Part shown: positions 1-6,622 of the stretch, one piece after another | Layout: each line of letters opens with the position of its first letter | Position numbering within the stretch: position 1 is the stretch's first letter | From: Clostridiales bacterium | GTDB taxonomy: Bacteria > Bacillota > Clostridia > TANB77 > CAG-508 | DNA length: 10,840 bases | NCBI GenBank assembly: GCA_003507395.1 | Contig: DNVW01000004.1 | Location: 1 to 10,840, forward strand | Direction: 5' to 3' | Program-made: the position numbers and the translations under genes | Notes under the pieces: model-generated | What the model was told of the DNA's origin: nothing | Databases searched by the model: none | The model's input: the letters and a program-made list of their open reading frames with translations, nothing else

Positions 1-42
1 TCCCGAAAAAAATTGACACTATCGGAGTGGACCAAATATATT
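1..42. mobile_element. possible end of an insertion sequence or junction sequence
   Basis: This short stretch follows the premature stop of the acyltransferase fragment. Read on the minus strand it goes from TTTGGTCCACTCCG through GTGTCAATTTTTTTCGGGA to the window edge. A GTGTCAA block followed by a T-run and CGGGA resembles the non-coding termini of some insertion sequences. No transposase is in view and no inverted-repeat partner can be seen, so the family cannot be assigned. The inference rests mainly on the abrupt loss of acyltransferase homology next to it. It could equally be ordinary intergenic sequence after a frameshifted gene. Confidence 0.22.
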
Positions 43-519
43 TCATTTTGTATTCATAATTTCTTCTATAAGGTACGTATATTGCTTTTGAGATAATGAA
101 TTTATCAATTTGTTTAAAAAAGGAGATAAAATTAGCAATACTATGTATACAGTAACAAACCAATAATTTCTAAGAAAAACTGGAAAAAAATTAATTAAAG
201 TCTCTTTAACTGTTTTTTCTTGATAAATAGTAAAGTAAAAAATACTATATATTAATATTGAATAAAATAATGTTTCTGACCATATTTTTAATATTCTTTT
301 GATTTTAAAATTTGAATCTACTAAAAAATAACCACCTATTATAACATAGCAATTTACAGCCACAAAACATAATGCTTCTAAAAACCATATGCAAAATCCT
401 TTTGCTGTTAAGACATTGCTTTTTTCGAGTAATCTTCCATAGTTTAATAAATGTAGCATCAATATCATTAGCATTGAAATTATTCTTAAAGCCTCTATAT
501 TACTACATCTTTTTTTCAT
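43..519 (-). CDS. acyltransferase 3 family membrane protein, C-terminally truncated
   Basis: This is the N-terminal part of an integral membrane O-acyltransferase of the acyltransferase-3 (OafA/WecH-like) family, which moves acyl groups such as acetyl onto cell-surface sugars. The family signature is near the start: Asn-Ile-Glu-Ala-Leu-Arg (residues 7-12) followed by a hydrophobic helix ending in Met-Leu-His (His23, the usual catalytic His). Further membrane segments lie near residues 44-64, 81-97 and 118-134, the last ending in the typical LSPFLNKLI. Family members normally have about 330-370 residues and ten or so helices, but this one stops at residue 158, just after the fourth helix. The last residues (EEIMNTK) no longer look like the expected next helix. 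A GAGGTGG Shine-Dalgarno-like block lies upstream of the ATG at a rather long spacing. The gene is 93 bases downstream of pgi. I infer truncation by insertion, deletion or frameshift, so the product is probably inactive. Confidence 0.75.
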   Translation of the reverse strand: MKKRCSNIEALRIISMLMILMLHLLNYGRLLEKSNVLTAKGFCIWFLEALCFVAVNCYVIIGGYFLVDSNFKIKRILKIWSETLFYSILIYSIFYFTIYQEKTVKETLINFFPVFLRNYWFVTVYIVLLILSPFLNKLINSLSQKQYTYLIEEIMNTK

Positions 520-612
520 TCTTATTTTTCCACCTCTACTTACCTAAGCATTTTTTTATTTATTTTAAAAAATTATATCAAAAGATAAAAGCCAATTATT
601 CTGCTTACCAAA

Positions 613-1926
613 TCATTCATCTTTTTCATATCCTGGTTTTTTTAACAGTTTAAACATATTAGTTTTATATTTTTCTACTCCTGGTTGATCAAATGGATTT
701 ACTCCTAGTAAATTGCCAGACATTGCGCAAGATAGTTCAAAGAAATATATTAAATGTCCCACCGTTTCTTCGTCTAGTTTTTCTATCTCAATAACTATAT
801 TAGGTACATCTCCTTCTGTATGTGCTGCTATTGTTCCTTCCATCGCCTTTTTATTAACAAAGTCTAATGTTTTACCTGACAAATAATTTAGTCCATCTAA
901 ATTATCTTCATCTGCATTTATTATAATTTCTGAATTTATATTTTTTATATTTATTACTGTTTCAAACAAATTTCTTCTCCCGTCTTGTATGTATTGTCCC
1001 AATGAATGTAAATCTGTGGTAAATTCTACTCCAGAAGGATAAATCCCTTTATGTTCTTTTCCTTCACTTTCTCCATATAACTGTTTCCACCACTCTATCA
1101 TATAATGAAGCTTTGGCTCATATGTTACAAGTATCTCTATATTTTTATCTTTTTTATATAATATGTTTCTTGCAACTGCATACTTATAGCAATCATTATA
1201 TTTTATGTTTCGGTCTAAATATTTTTCTTGCGCATTTTTTGCGCCTTGCATTAATTTGTCTATGTCTATTCCTGCAACAGCTATAGGCAATAATCCAACT
1301 GGTGTTAATACAGAATATCTACCACCTATATTATCTGGTATTACAAATGTTGTATATTTTTCTTCTTTTGCTAGTGTTTTTAATGCTCCTTTTTTAGCAT
1401 CTGTTGTTACATAAATTCTCTTTCTTGCTTCTTTTATACCATACTTATTTTCTAGCATTTCTCTAAAAATTCTAAAAGCTATTGCTGGTTCAGTAGTTGT
1501 CCCTGACTTAGATATTACATTTATTGAAAAATCTTTGTTTCCTATAACCTCTATTAAATCATTTATATAGTTTGTACTCAAATTGTTTCCTACATAAAGT
1601 ATTAATGGAGTTTTTCTTTCTTCTTGTAGATTATAAAAAGAATTTGTTAATGCTTCTATTACTGCTCTTGCACCTAAATAAGAACCACCTATTCCTATTA
1701 CAATTAAAATTTCTGAATCACTTTGTATTTTTTCTGCTACTTTTTTTACTTTTTCAAATTCCTTTTTGTCATATTTGGTTGGAAGTTCTAACCACCCCAC
1801 GAAATCTTTCTTATCTTCTGCTCTATTATGTAGGTTTTCATGTATTTTTTTTACTTCTTCTGCATATTTTATAATTTCTTTTTCTGAAATGTTTGAATAT
1901 TTTAAATTTAATTTAACATTTAACAT
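613..1926 (-). CDS. pgi: glucose-6-phosphate isomerase
   Basis: Cytosolic phosphoglucose isomerase interconverting glucose 6-phosphate and fructose 6-phosphate, the second step of glycolysis and also used in gluconeogenesis. At 437 residues it matches the shorter Bacillus-type enzymes (about 450 aa), not the 550-residue proteobacterial form. Visible motifs are the phosphate-binding GIGGSYLGARA (residues 78-88), SKSGTTTEPA (139-148), GGRYSVLTPVGLLP (201-214), YGESEGK with the catalytic-base Glu286 (284-290), LHSLGQYIQDGRR with His307 (306-318), and NPFDQPGVEKYK with the C-terminal catalytic Lys421 (410-421). All expected catalytic residues are present and the gene looks intact. The ATG has a strong GGAGGT site five bases upstream. 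A separate promoter (1957-1985) lies in the 68-base gap behind the DUF2238-like gene, so pgi can be transcribed alone. The stop is TGA, at the position where the family ends, which confirms TGA is a real stop here. Confidence 0.98.
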   Translation of the reverse strand: MLNVKLNLKYSNISEKEIIKYAEEVKKIHENLHNRAEDKKDFVGWLELPTKYDKKEFEKVKKVAEKIQSDSEILIVIGIGGSYLGARAVIEALTNSFYNLQEERKTPLILYVGNNLSTNYINDLIEVIGNKDFSINVISKSGTTTEPAIAFRIFREMLENKYGIKEARKRIYVTTDAKKGALKTLAKEEKYTTFVIPDNIGGRYSVLTPVGLLPIAVAGIDIDKLMQGAKNAQEKYLDRNIKYNDCYKYAVARNILYKKDKNIEILVTYEPKLHYMIEWWKQLYGESEGKEHKGIYPSGVEFTTDLHSLGQYIQDGRRNLFETVINIKNINSEIIINADEDNLDGLNYLSGKTLDFVNKKAMEGTIAAHTEGDVPNIVIEIEKLDEETVGHLIYFFELSCAMSGNLLGVNPFDQPGVEKYKTNMFKLLKKPGYEKDE

Positions 1927-1956
1927 ATATTACCTCCATCTTTTGTTTATGTAGTT

Positions 1957-1985
1957 ATTTTATAATATGTGACTATTTTATTCAA
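1957..1985 (-). promoter_or_regulatory. probable sigma-A promoter of pgi
   Basis: On the minus strand TTGAAT (1980-1985) and TAAAAT (1957-1962) are separated by exactly 17 bases, about 30 bases before the pgi start and ahead of its GGAGGT site. An overlapping TATAAA two bases earlier is an alternative -10 with a 15-base spacer. In such AT-rich DNA chance matches are common. The placement between the upstream stop codon and a strong ribosome-binding site supports it. Confidence 0.5.
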
Positions 1986-1994
1986 TATATTTTT

Positions 1995-2801
1995 TTAATT
2001 ACTTATTTTCCTTGCTATAAAATTGTTAACAAAATGATATTTTCCTCTATTTATAATATACAAATATCCAAAAACACTAAAACAAATGGCACCAATAAAG
2101 TTCACCATAAGATCTTTCATTGTGTCATTAATACCTATATCTAAATAACCATTAGGTATAATAGTTTCATTCATTTTTCCTTCGTTATCTTCACTATATA
2201 TTACTGTATATTTTATATTATTTATGCCGATTGCTTTATTACTTTTTGTTTTGTCAAGAGTTACTGTTGAAATATTTTGAACTATACTATCTTTTTGCAT
2301 ATCAGTTTTCAAAATATTATCTGCTCCATATTCAAAAAATTCCCATAATACCCCTATTGTCATTGAAAAGCAAAATGAAACAATTACAATAAATATTGGT
2401 GACAGCTTAATACTACTTATATTTTCATTTAATAAATCTACTAAAGAAAATCCTATTCCTGCTGCCAAAAAGCCATTTAGTGTGTGTAATATGGTATCCC
2501 AATATGGAATAACTATATAAAAATTGTTTATTTCGCCCAAAATTTCTGCTGAAAATATAAAACATAGTATTATTATTTCTAACACACTTGGCAATGTAAT
2601 TTTAAATTTTTCTTGTATCCAAAAAGGTACTGTAAATAAAATTAATGATAATAAGCATAAAGCTGCATTGCTTATTTCTCCTAATATTATTTGTCTAATC
2701 ATACTAATAATTACTAATGCTCTTAGAATAACATATACCATTATAGTCGATTTCTTAGTCTCTCTATATGTTTCCTTTATTTCTTTAAATTTTTTTAACA
2801 T
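1995..2801 (-). CDS. YjdF/DUF2238-like integral membrane protein
   Basis: A 268-residue membrane protein of unknown function. Predicted membrane helices fall near residues 19-40, 46-64, 70-90, 101-124, 133-156 and 232-251. Three conserved-looking patches resemble the YjdF/DUF2238 family: YWDTILHTLNGF (about 100-111) at the start of helix 4, LWEFFEYGAD (about 151-160) at the end of helix 5, and INDTMKDLMVNFIGA before helix 6. In that family the Asp/His, Trp-Glu/Glu and Asp-Thr-x-x-Asp residues cluster at the membrane face. No catalytic role is established. Between helices 5 and 6 is a polar stretch of about 65 residues, longer than I expect for the family. The ATG has an AGAGGA site six bases upstream, and a likely own promoter lies at 2838-2867. 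It sits 112 bases downstream of the Mg2+-type ATPase gene, but nothing in the sequence ties it to magnesium. Confidence 0.7.
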   Translation of the reverse strand: MLKKFKEIKETYRETKKSTIMVYVILRALVIISMIRQIILGEISNAALCLLSLILFTVPFWIQEKFKITLPSVLEIIILCFIFSAEILGEINNFYIVIPYWDTILHTLNGFLAAGIGFSLVDLLNENISSIKLSPIFIVIVSFCFSMTIGVLWEFFEYGADNILKTDMQKDSIVQNISTVTLDKTKSNKAIGINNIKYTVIYSEDNEGKMNETIIPNGYLDIGINDTMKDLMVNFIGAICFSVFGYLYIINRGKYHFVNNFIARKISN

Positions 2802-2837
2802 AACAATTCCTCTTTTACTAATATATAATATACTAGA

Positions 2838-2867
2838 ATTATAACATGAATTTCAAATAATTCTCAA
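2838..2867 (-). promoter_or_regulatory. probable promoter of the DUF2238-like gene, with adjacent palindrome
   Basis: On the minus strand TTGAGA (2862-2867) and a perfect TATAAT (2838-2843) are 18 bases apart, 37 bases before the ATG of the membrane-protein gene. A six-base inverted repeat with a six-base loop (AGATAT at 2867-2872, ATATCT at 2879-2884) abuts the -35 box. It could be a weak operator or a weak transcription end for the ATPase gene, but its A/T-only arms make chance likely. Confidence 0.45.
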
Positions 2868-2913
2868 GATATAATTTAATATCTATTATTTTTATTCTAA
2901 TTTTATTAGTAAT

Positions 2914-5523
2914 CTAAATCCACTCTTCGTATTTTTTGATATATATTTTTTTAGCAAACATTGCCAAAATGCAATATAAAAATGTGACACCAAATATCAA
3001 TAATATATATTTTAAAGCAATTGGCACTAATCCAATTATTGCTCCTAATCTTGTAAATGGAACTAATATACCTATCACTATTAATAATATTGATGATAAA
3101 TATACCATTTTGTTGGCATTACTTTGTATAAATGGAATTTTTGCTGTTCTTATAATATGCATTCCAACAAGATTTGAAACAATACTATAAGTAAACCAGA
3201 TTGTTTGGAATAATGCCACCTCTCTTACTTTAAAAGTAAACCATAAAAAAGCAAATACAATTAAGTCAAACAAAGAACTCACTGGTCCCATAAAGAACAT
3301 AAAATGTTTTAAGCTTGTTGTGTCCAATCTTTTAGGTTGTCGAATAATTTCTTGGTCAACATCATCAAAAGGAAGTGTCATTTGTCCAAAATCATATAGT
3401 AGTCCCTCTACTAATAGTTGTATAGGGGTTTCTGGCAAAAATGGCAATACAACACTTGCAACAATAACTGATAACACTTCTCCAAAATTAAAACTTGTAG
3501 CTAATTTAATATATTTCATTAAATTTGCAAAAGTTTTTCTACCTTCAGTTACACCATCTAATAAAACATTTAAATCTTTTTCTAATAATATTATATCTGC
3601 CGATTCTTTAGCAATGTCAACAGCAGTATCAACAGATATCCCAACATCTGAATTTATAAGAGAAGGACTATCATTAATACCATCACCCATATATCCTACA
3701 ATATTATTATCTTCTTTTAGTAATCTGACAATTCTAGCTTTTTGAATAGGCGATAACTTGGCAAAAATGTTATTTTTTTTGATAAGTCTATGAACTGCCA
3801 TATCTGATAATCTGTCCAACTTACTTCCTAGAATAATATTCTCAGACATGATTCCAACTTTATCACATATACATCTAGTTACTTCGGCATTATCTCCTGT
3901 TAGAACAATAACTCTAATCCCTGCTTCATTCATTTTCATTACGGCTGCTTTTGCACTTTCTTTTGGAGGATCTAAAAATCCAATAAACCCTAATAGCGTC
4001 ATATTCTTTTCATCTTGAACATTTAGTTTGTGATTTTTTTCTGTATTGTATTTTTTACATACAGCAATAACTCTTAAACCTTTCTGATTTAAGTCTTTAC
4101 TAATTTTTTGTATATTTTCTTTTATTTCTTTCGTTAATGAATAAACTTCTCCTTTATAGTCTGCCAAAGTACAAACATTAAGAATTTCCTCAACAGCTCC
4201 TTTAGTTATGAGTTCATCTTTGTTTTCACTATTCCTTACAACAACAGATAAACGTCTACGAGCAAAGTCAAATGGAATCTCATCTAATTTTATATATTTG
4301 CTAGTTATTTCTTTCATGTTATGCTCTAATCCACGTTTTATGACAGCTTCATCTATATTGCTTCTTAAGCCAGTTTGAAAACTAGAATTTAAATATGCAT
4401 ATTTTAAAACTCCTATATCTTCTTCGCCTTTAGTGTTTAAATATTTCTCTAATATAATTTTATCCTCTGTTAAAGTTCCTGTTTTATCTGTACACAAAAT
4501 ATTCATGGCACCAAAATTCTGAATTGCATCTAGTTTTTTTACTATAGTCTTCTTTTTTGACATTTTTACAGCGCCTTTTGACAAGCAAGATGATAATATA
4601 ACTGGAAGTAACAAAGGCGTTATAGTTATTGCAATAGCTACAGAAAATGTAAAAGCTGTAATAACATTATGCTTAGCAAAATTTAGTATGAAGACTATAG
4701 GAATTATAATTAGCATAAATCTTATTAATAGTTTACTAATGCCTTCAATTCCTTTTTGAAAAGCAGTTTTAGGCTTGCTAGAATTCAGCGTATAAGCTAT
4801 TTTCCCAAAATATGTTGAATCTGCAATTTTTATTACAACACCTTTAGCACTTCCAGAAATAACATTTGTTCCCATAAGACAAATTGTATCTAAATCTGCA
4901 ACATTTTCTATATCTTCTAATTTCATTTCAGATTCAACAATTTTTCTTATAGCATCAGATTCGCCTGTTAAGGAAGATTGTCCTACATATAAGTCATTTG
5001 ATTCTATAAGTCTTAGATCAGCTGGAATCATACTTCCAGCCGAAAGTATTACCACATCTCCAATAGTAACATTCTTCATTGGAATTTCAGTCTCTTCACC
5101 ATTTCTTAACACCATACAGGTTGTAGCCACTAATTCTTTAAGCTTGTTTGCTGCCTTATTTGAACGATATTCTTCAATAAAATCCAATAGAGTACTCGCT
5201 GTAATTAATATTATAATAACTATAATATTTGCATAGCTATTCTCTTCTGAAAGAATTATATCAGTATAGCATAATAGTAAAATTATCCCTAACAAAACAA
5301 TATTAAATGGTGTAAATAAACTTTCCCAAAAGTAATTATACCATCTTTTTGGTCGAGATTTACTAATAATATTTTCTCCAAATTGTTTTAAATTACTTTC
5401 TGCTTCTTGATTGGTTAATCCATTTTTATTAATCTTGTATTGTTTAATAAAATCTTCTTTAGTTAATAAACATTCTTTGCCATAAAGCTCTAATATATTT
5501 ACTTCTTCTTTTGAATTCACCAT
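2914..5523 (-). CDS. mgtA: magnesium-translocating-type P-type ATPase (MgtA family, P3B) with divergent ion-site residues
   Basis: An 869-residue P-type ATPase pump of the inner membrane, close to MgtA/MgtB in length and order. Visible parts are an N-terminal cation-ATPase domain (about 20-90) with the MgtA-like SLFTPFNIVLL, the actuator-domain TGES loop (186-189), the phosphorylation motif with Asp346 in CTDKTGTLT (344-352), preceded by the MgtA-typical LDAIQNFGAMNIL, a nucleotide-binding domain with KGAVEE (441-446), LTGDN (541-545), MGDGINDSP (612-620), and about six C-terminal helices. The C-terminal IRTAKIPFIQS (791-801) is a hallmark of MgtA-type pumps. The phosphorylation machinery is complete, so it should hydrolyse ATP. 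It is odd in the membrane: helix 4 reads TPLLLP (302-307) where MgtA has TPEMLP, helix 5 has NFGE (679-682) in place of NFGN, and helix 6 has VEGLLYD (705-711) in place of IQNLLYD. Mg2+ uptake is therefore the family expectation and not certain. A GGAG site precedes the ATG. No M-box magnesium riboswitch is visible upstream. Confidence 0.9.
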   Translation of the reverse strand: MVNSKEEVNILELYGKECLLTKEDFIKQYKINKNGLTNQEAESNLKQFGENIISKSRPKRWYNYFWESLFTPFNIVLLGIILLLCYTDIILSEENSYANIIVIIILITASTLLDFIEEYRSNKAANKLKELVATTCMVLRNGEETEIPMKNVTIGDVVILSAGSMIPADLRLIESNDLYVGQSSLTGESDAIRKIVESEMKLEDIENVADLDTICLMGTNVISGSAKGVVIKIADSTYFGKIAYTLNSSKPKTAFQKGIEGISKLLIRFMLIIIPIVFILNFAKHNVITAFTFSVAIAITITPLLLPVILSSCLSKGAVKMSKKKTIVKKLDAIQNFGAMNILCTDKTGTLTEDKIILEKYLNTKGEEDIGVLKYAYLNSSFQTGLRSNIDEAVIKRGLEHNMKEITSKYIKLDEIPFDFARRRLSVVVRNSENKDELITKGAVEEILNVCTLADYKGEVYSLTKEIKENIQKISKDLNQKGLRVIAVCKKYNTEKNHKLNVQDEKNMTLLGFIGFLDPPKESAKAAVMKMNEAGIRVIVLTGDNAEVTRCICDKVGIMSENIILGSKLDRLSDMAVHRLIKKNNIFAKLSPIQKARIVRLLKEDNNIVGYMGDGINDSPSLINSDVGISVDTAVDIAKESADIILLEKDLNVLLDGVTEGRKTFANLMKYIKLATSFNFGEVLSVIVASVVLPFLPETPIQLLVEGLLYDFGQMTLPFDDVDQEIIRQPKRLDTTSLKHFMFFMGPVSSLFDLIVFAFLWFTFKVREVALFQTIWFTYSIVSNLVGMHIIRTAKIPFIQSNANKMVYLSSILLIVIGILVPFTRLGAIIGLVPIALKYILLIFGVTFLYCILAMFAKKIYIKKYEEWI

Positions 5524-5602
5524 TTATAACATCTCCACTTTTTATCTTTATATATTAATTATTTGTATATTTTTATAAAATATCCCACAAAATTGTTTTT
5601 TT

Positions 5603-5661
5603 GCGTCAAGGGAGATTTTCAAAAGAGACGGAGATTTTGACAACTTTTTTGATTGTCGAAA
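5603..5661 (-). promoter_or_regulatory. structured repeat element upstream of the P-type ATPase gene
   Basis: The 152-base gap between the DUF6873-like gene and mgtA contains a locally GC-richer patch. GGAGATTTT occurs twice (5611-5619 and 5630-5638), 19 bases apart. Three inverted-repeat pairings compete for the same central TTTTGACAA (5635-5643): TCAAAA (5619-5624) with TTTTGA (5635-5640), GTCAA (5605-5609) with TTGAC (5637-5641), and GACAA (5639-5643) with TTGTC (5653-5657). On the minus strand a TTGACG (5604-5609) could serve as a -35 box, but the best -10 behind it is at a poor 19-base spacing. It could be a regulator-binding site, a leader RNA with exclusive hairpins, or a remnant of a small mobile repeat. 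No known riboswitch consensus is recognisable. Confidence 0.4.
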
Positions 5662-5675
5662 TTACCGTCCTTACA

Positions 5676-6338
5676 CTAGTAAATAATTCCACCACCATAA
5701 TCATTTACATCAAGTCCTTTAAAGTTTATAAGATTTAATTTATATTTTTCTATATGCTTTAATATTTTTTCTTTACTTTCCAATTTTTCTATATCTCCAA
5801 ATAGTATAAAATTATCATCAAACACCATGCTCGCTCCTCCTATTAATCCTTGCATTTGTGTAGGTTTTCCAGCTTTATCTAATAACTTTATATTTTTCTC
5901 CATTATATAAGTAGCATCTATACCATGATTATTTAATATTTTACAAATACCCGTGTCTGTAGTAATACAAGATTTTGTACTAGTTACACAAATAGAACAT
6001 TTTACATACCCTTGTTTTACAATAATGTTTGGATTTATTGTTTTATCTGTATATTTACTACCAATTATTGCATTTCCTATTTGGCATGCATTATATGGAA
6101 CATCGTTTGGATAATTCTTTTTTACCTCTGATATTCCTATAATAAAATTATTGTTTTTAATAGGTGCATTTGGTGCACAGATCACCTTATCATTTATTTT
6201 ACAGTAGAAAATATCACTATGTGCAGATATTTCTTCATATACTTCATCTGATGAAGGCAATTTATGTACAGCAAAGTATTTAGATAAATAATCTAATTCT
6301 ATATCTCTTATTCTACCATCAATTAATAAATTTCTCAT
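5676..6338 (-). CDS. DUF6873-like protein (predicted GME-type fold), function unknown
   Basis: A soluble protein of about 220 residues that I match to the clostridial DUF6873 family, thought to share the propeller fold of guanidino-group-modifying enzymes. No activity is established. With the start used here, the protein begins MRNLLIDGRIRDIE, like other family members. Further signatures are KQGYVKCSICV with paired cysteines, CITTDTGI, a GLIGGASMVF segment and the C-terminal DVNDYGGGIIY. No signal peptide or membrane segment is visible. The open frame extends 23 codons further to a GTG at 6407. I prefer the ATG at 6338 because it has an AGAAAGG site 11 bases upstream, the extra residues are Lys/Phe/Cys-rich and not family-like, and the extension overlaps a hairpin resembling a terminator. 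It lies between the mini-MazG gene and the P-type ATPase gene; the context does not reveal a role. Confidence 0.72.
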   Translation of the reverse strand: MRNLLIDGRIRDIELDYLSKYFAVHKLPSSDEVYEEISAHSDIFYCKINDKVICAPNAPIKNNNFIIGISEVKKNYPNDVPYNACQIGNAIIGSKYTDKTINPNIIVKQGYVKCSICVTSTKSCITTDTGICKILNNHGIDATYIMEKNIKLLDKAGKPTQMQGLIGGASMVFDDNFILFGDIEKLESKEKILKHIEKYKLNLINFKGLDVNDYGGGIIY

Positions 6339-6349
6339 TTTAAATTTTG

Positions 6350-6356
6350 CCTTTCT
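6350..6356 (-). promoter_or_regulatory. ribosome binding site deciding the DUF6873-like start
   Basis: AGAAAGG on the minus strand lies 11 bases before the ATG at 6338. The competing GTG at 6407 has only a weak AAAGA upstream. The spacing is slightly long, but together with the family-like N-terminus it favours the ATG. Confidence 0.55.
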
Positions 6357-6360
6357 ATCG

Positions 6361-6399
6361 AAAAAAGCCTCACAAAAAAATTTTTTGCAAAACTTTTTT
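6361..6399 (-). terminator. possible intrinsic terminator after the mini-MazG gene
   Basis: On the minus strand AAAAAAG (6393-6399) pairs with CTTTTTT (6361-6367). The inner TTTTGC and GTGAGG can pair largely through G-U, and the loop region is an A-run facing a T-run, giving one long hairpin that ends in a T-run. It begins about 25 bases after the mini-MazG stop codon. The stem is weak because it is mostly A-U and G-U pairs, so termination would be partial at best. Confidence 0.33.
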
Positions 6400-6424
6400 A
6401 TTTCCACGTTCTTTTTATATTCTC

Positions 6425-6622
6425 TTATTCTTTATCTTTTAGGGCTTTATATAAATCAATGTTTAGTTTATTACATATACTACTTAATACAATAAAAACA
6501 TCTGCCACTTCACTTTCTATTGTATCATAGTGATTAATTTTACTATTATCTATACTCATATTAGTAGCATTTTTTCTTATGGCTTTTGCCAATTCTCCAA
6601 CTTTTTCTAATAGTAGTAACAT
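6425..6622 (-). CDS. short MazG-like nucleotide pyrophosphohydrolase, N-terminally reduced
   Basis: A 65-residue protein that aligns with the core of the MazG-like all-alpha NTP pyrophosphohydrolase family, which removes pyrophosphate from (often aberrant) nucleoside triphosphates. The metal-binding signature is recognisable: EKVGE (residues 6-10) in helix 2, then EVAD (38-41) 27 residues later in helix 3, followed by the typical IVLSSICNKLNIDLYKALKDK. Two features are odd. The first motif is normally E-E-x-x-E but has Lys7 in the second place. The N-terminal helix of about 25-30 residues found in family members is missing, since the protein starts only five residues before the motif. The start is set by a TAATG overlap with the maf stop, and the frame closes a few codons upstream, so no longer version exists. 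It may be a real mini-protein that forms an oligomer, or a decayed copy. Confidence 0.7.
   Translation of the reverse strand: MLLLLEKVGELAKAIRKNATNMSIDNSKINHYDTIESEVADVFIVLSSICNKLNIDLYKALKDKE

Noticed and set aside
3320..3745. 141-residue plus-strand open frame
   Set aside because: It lies wholly inside and antisense to the conserved ATPase gene. Its Ser/Ile/Asn-rich translation shows no family features or ribosome-binding site, so it is a shadow frame.
5634..5661. Intrinsic terminator after the DUF6873-like gene
   Set aside because: The GACAA/TTGTC hairpin is followed on the minus strand by AAAATC and not by a T-run, so it does not fit an intrinsic terminator.
5603..5661. CRISPR-like repeats
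   Set aside because: There are only two short copies of a nine-base motif 19 bases apart, without spacers of regular length or cas genes.
5524..5675. M-box (ykoK) magnesium riboswitch upstream of mgtA
   Set aside because: The gap is only 152 bases and none of the conserved M-box blocks, such as GTTAGGTGAGGCTCC, can be found on the minus strand.
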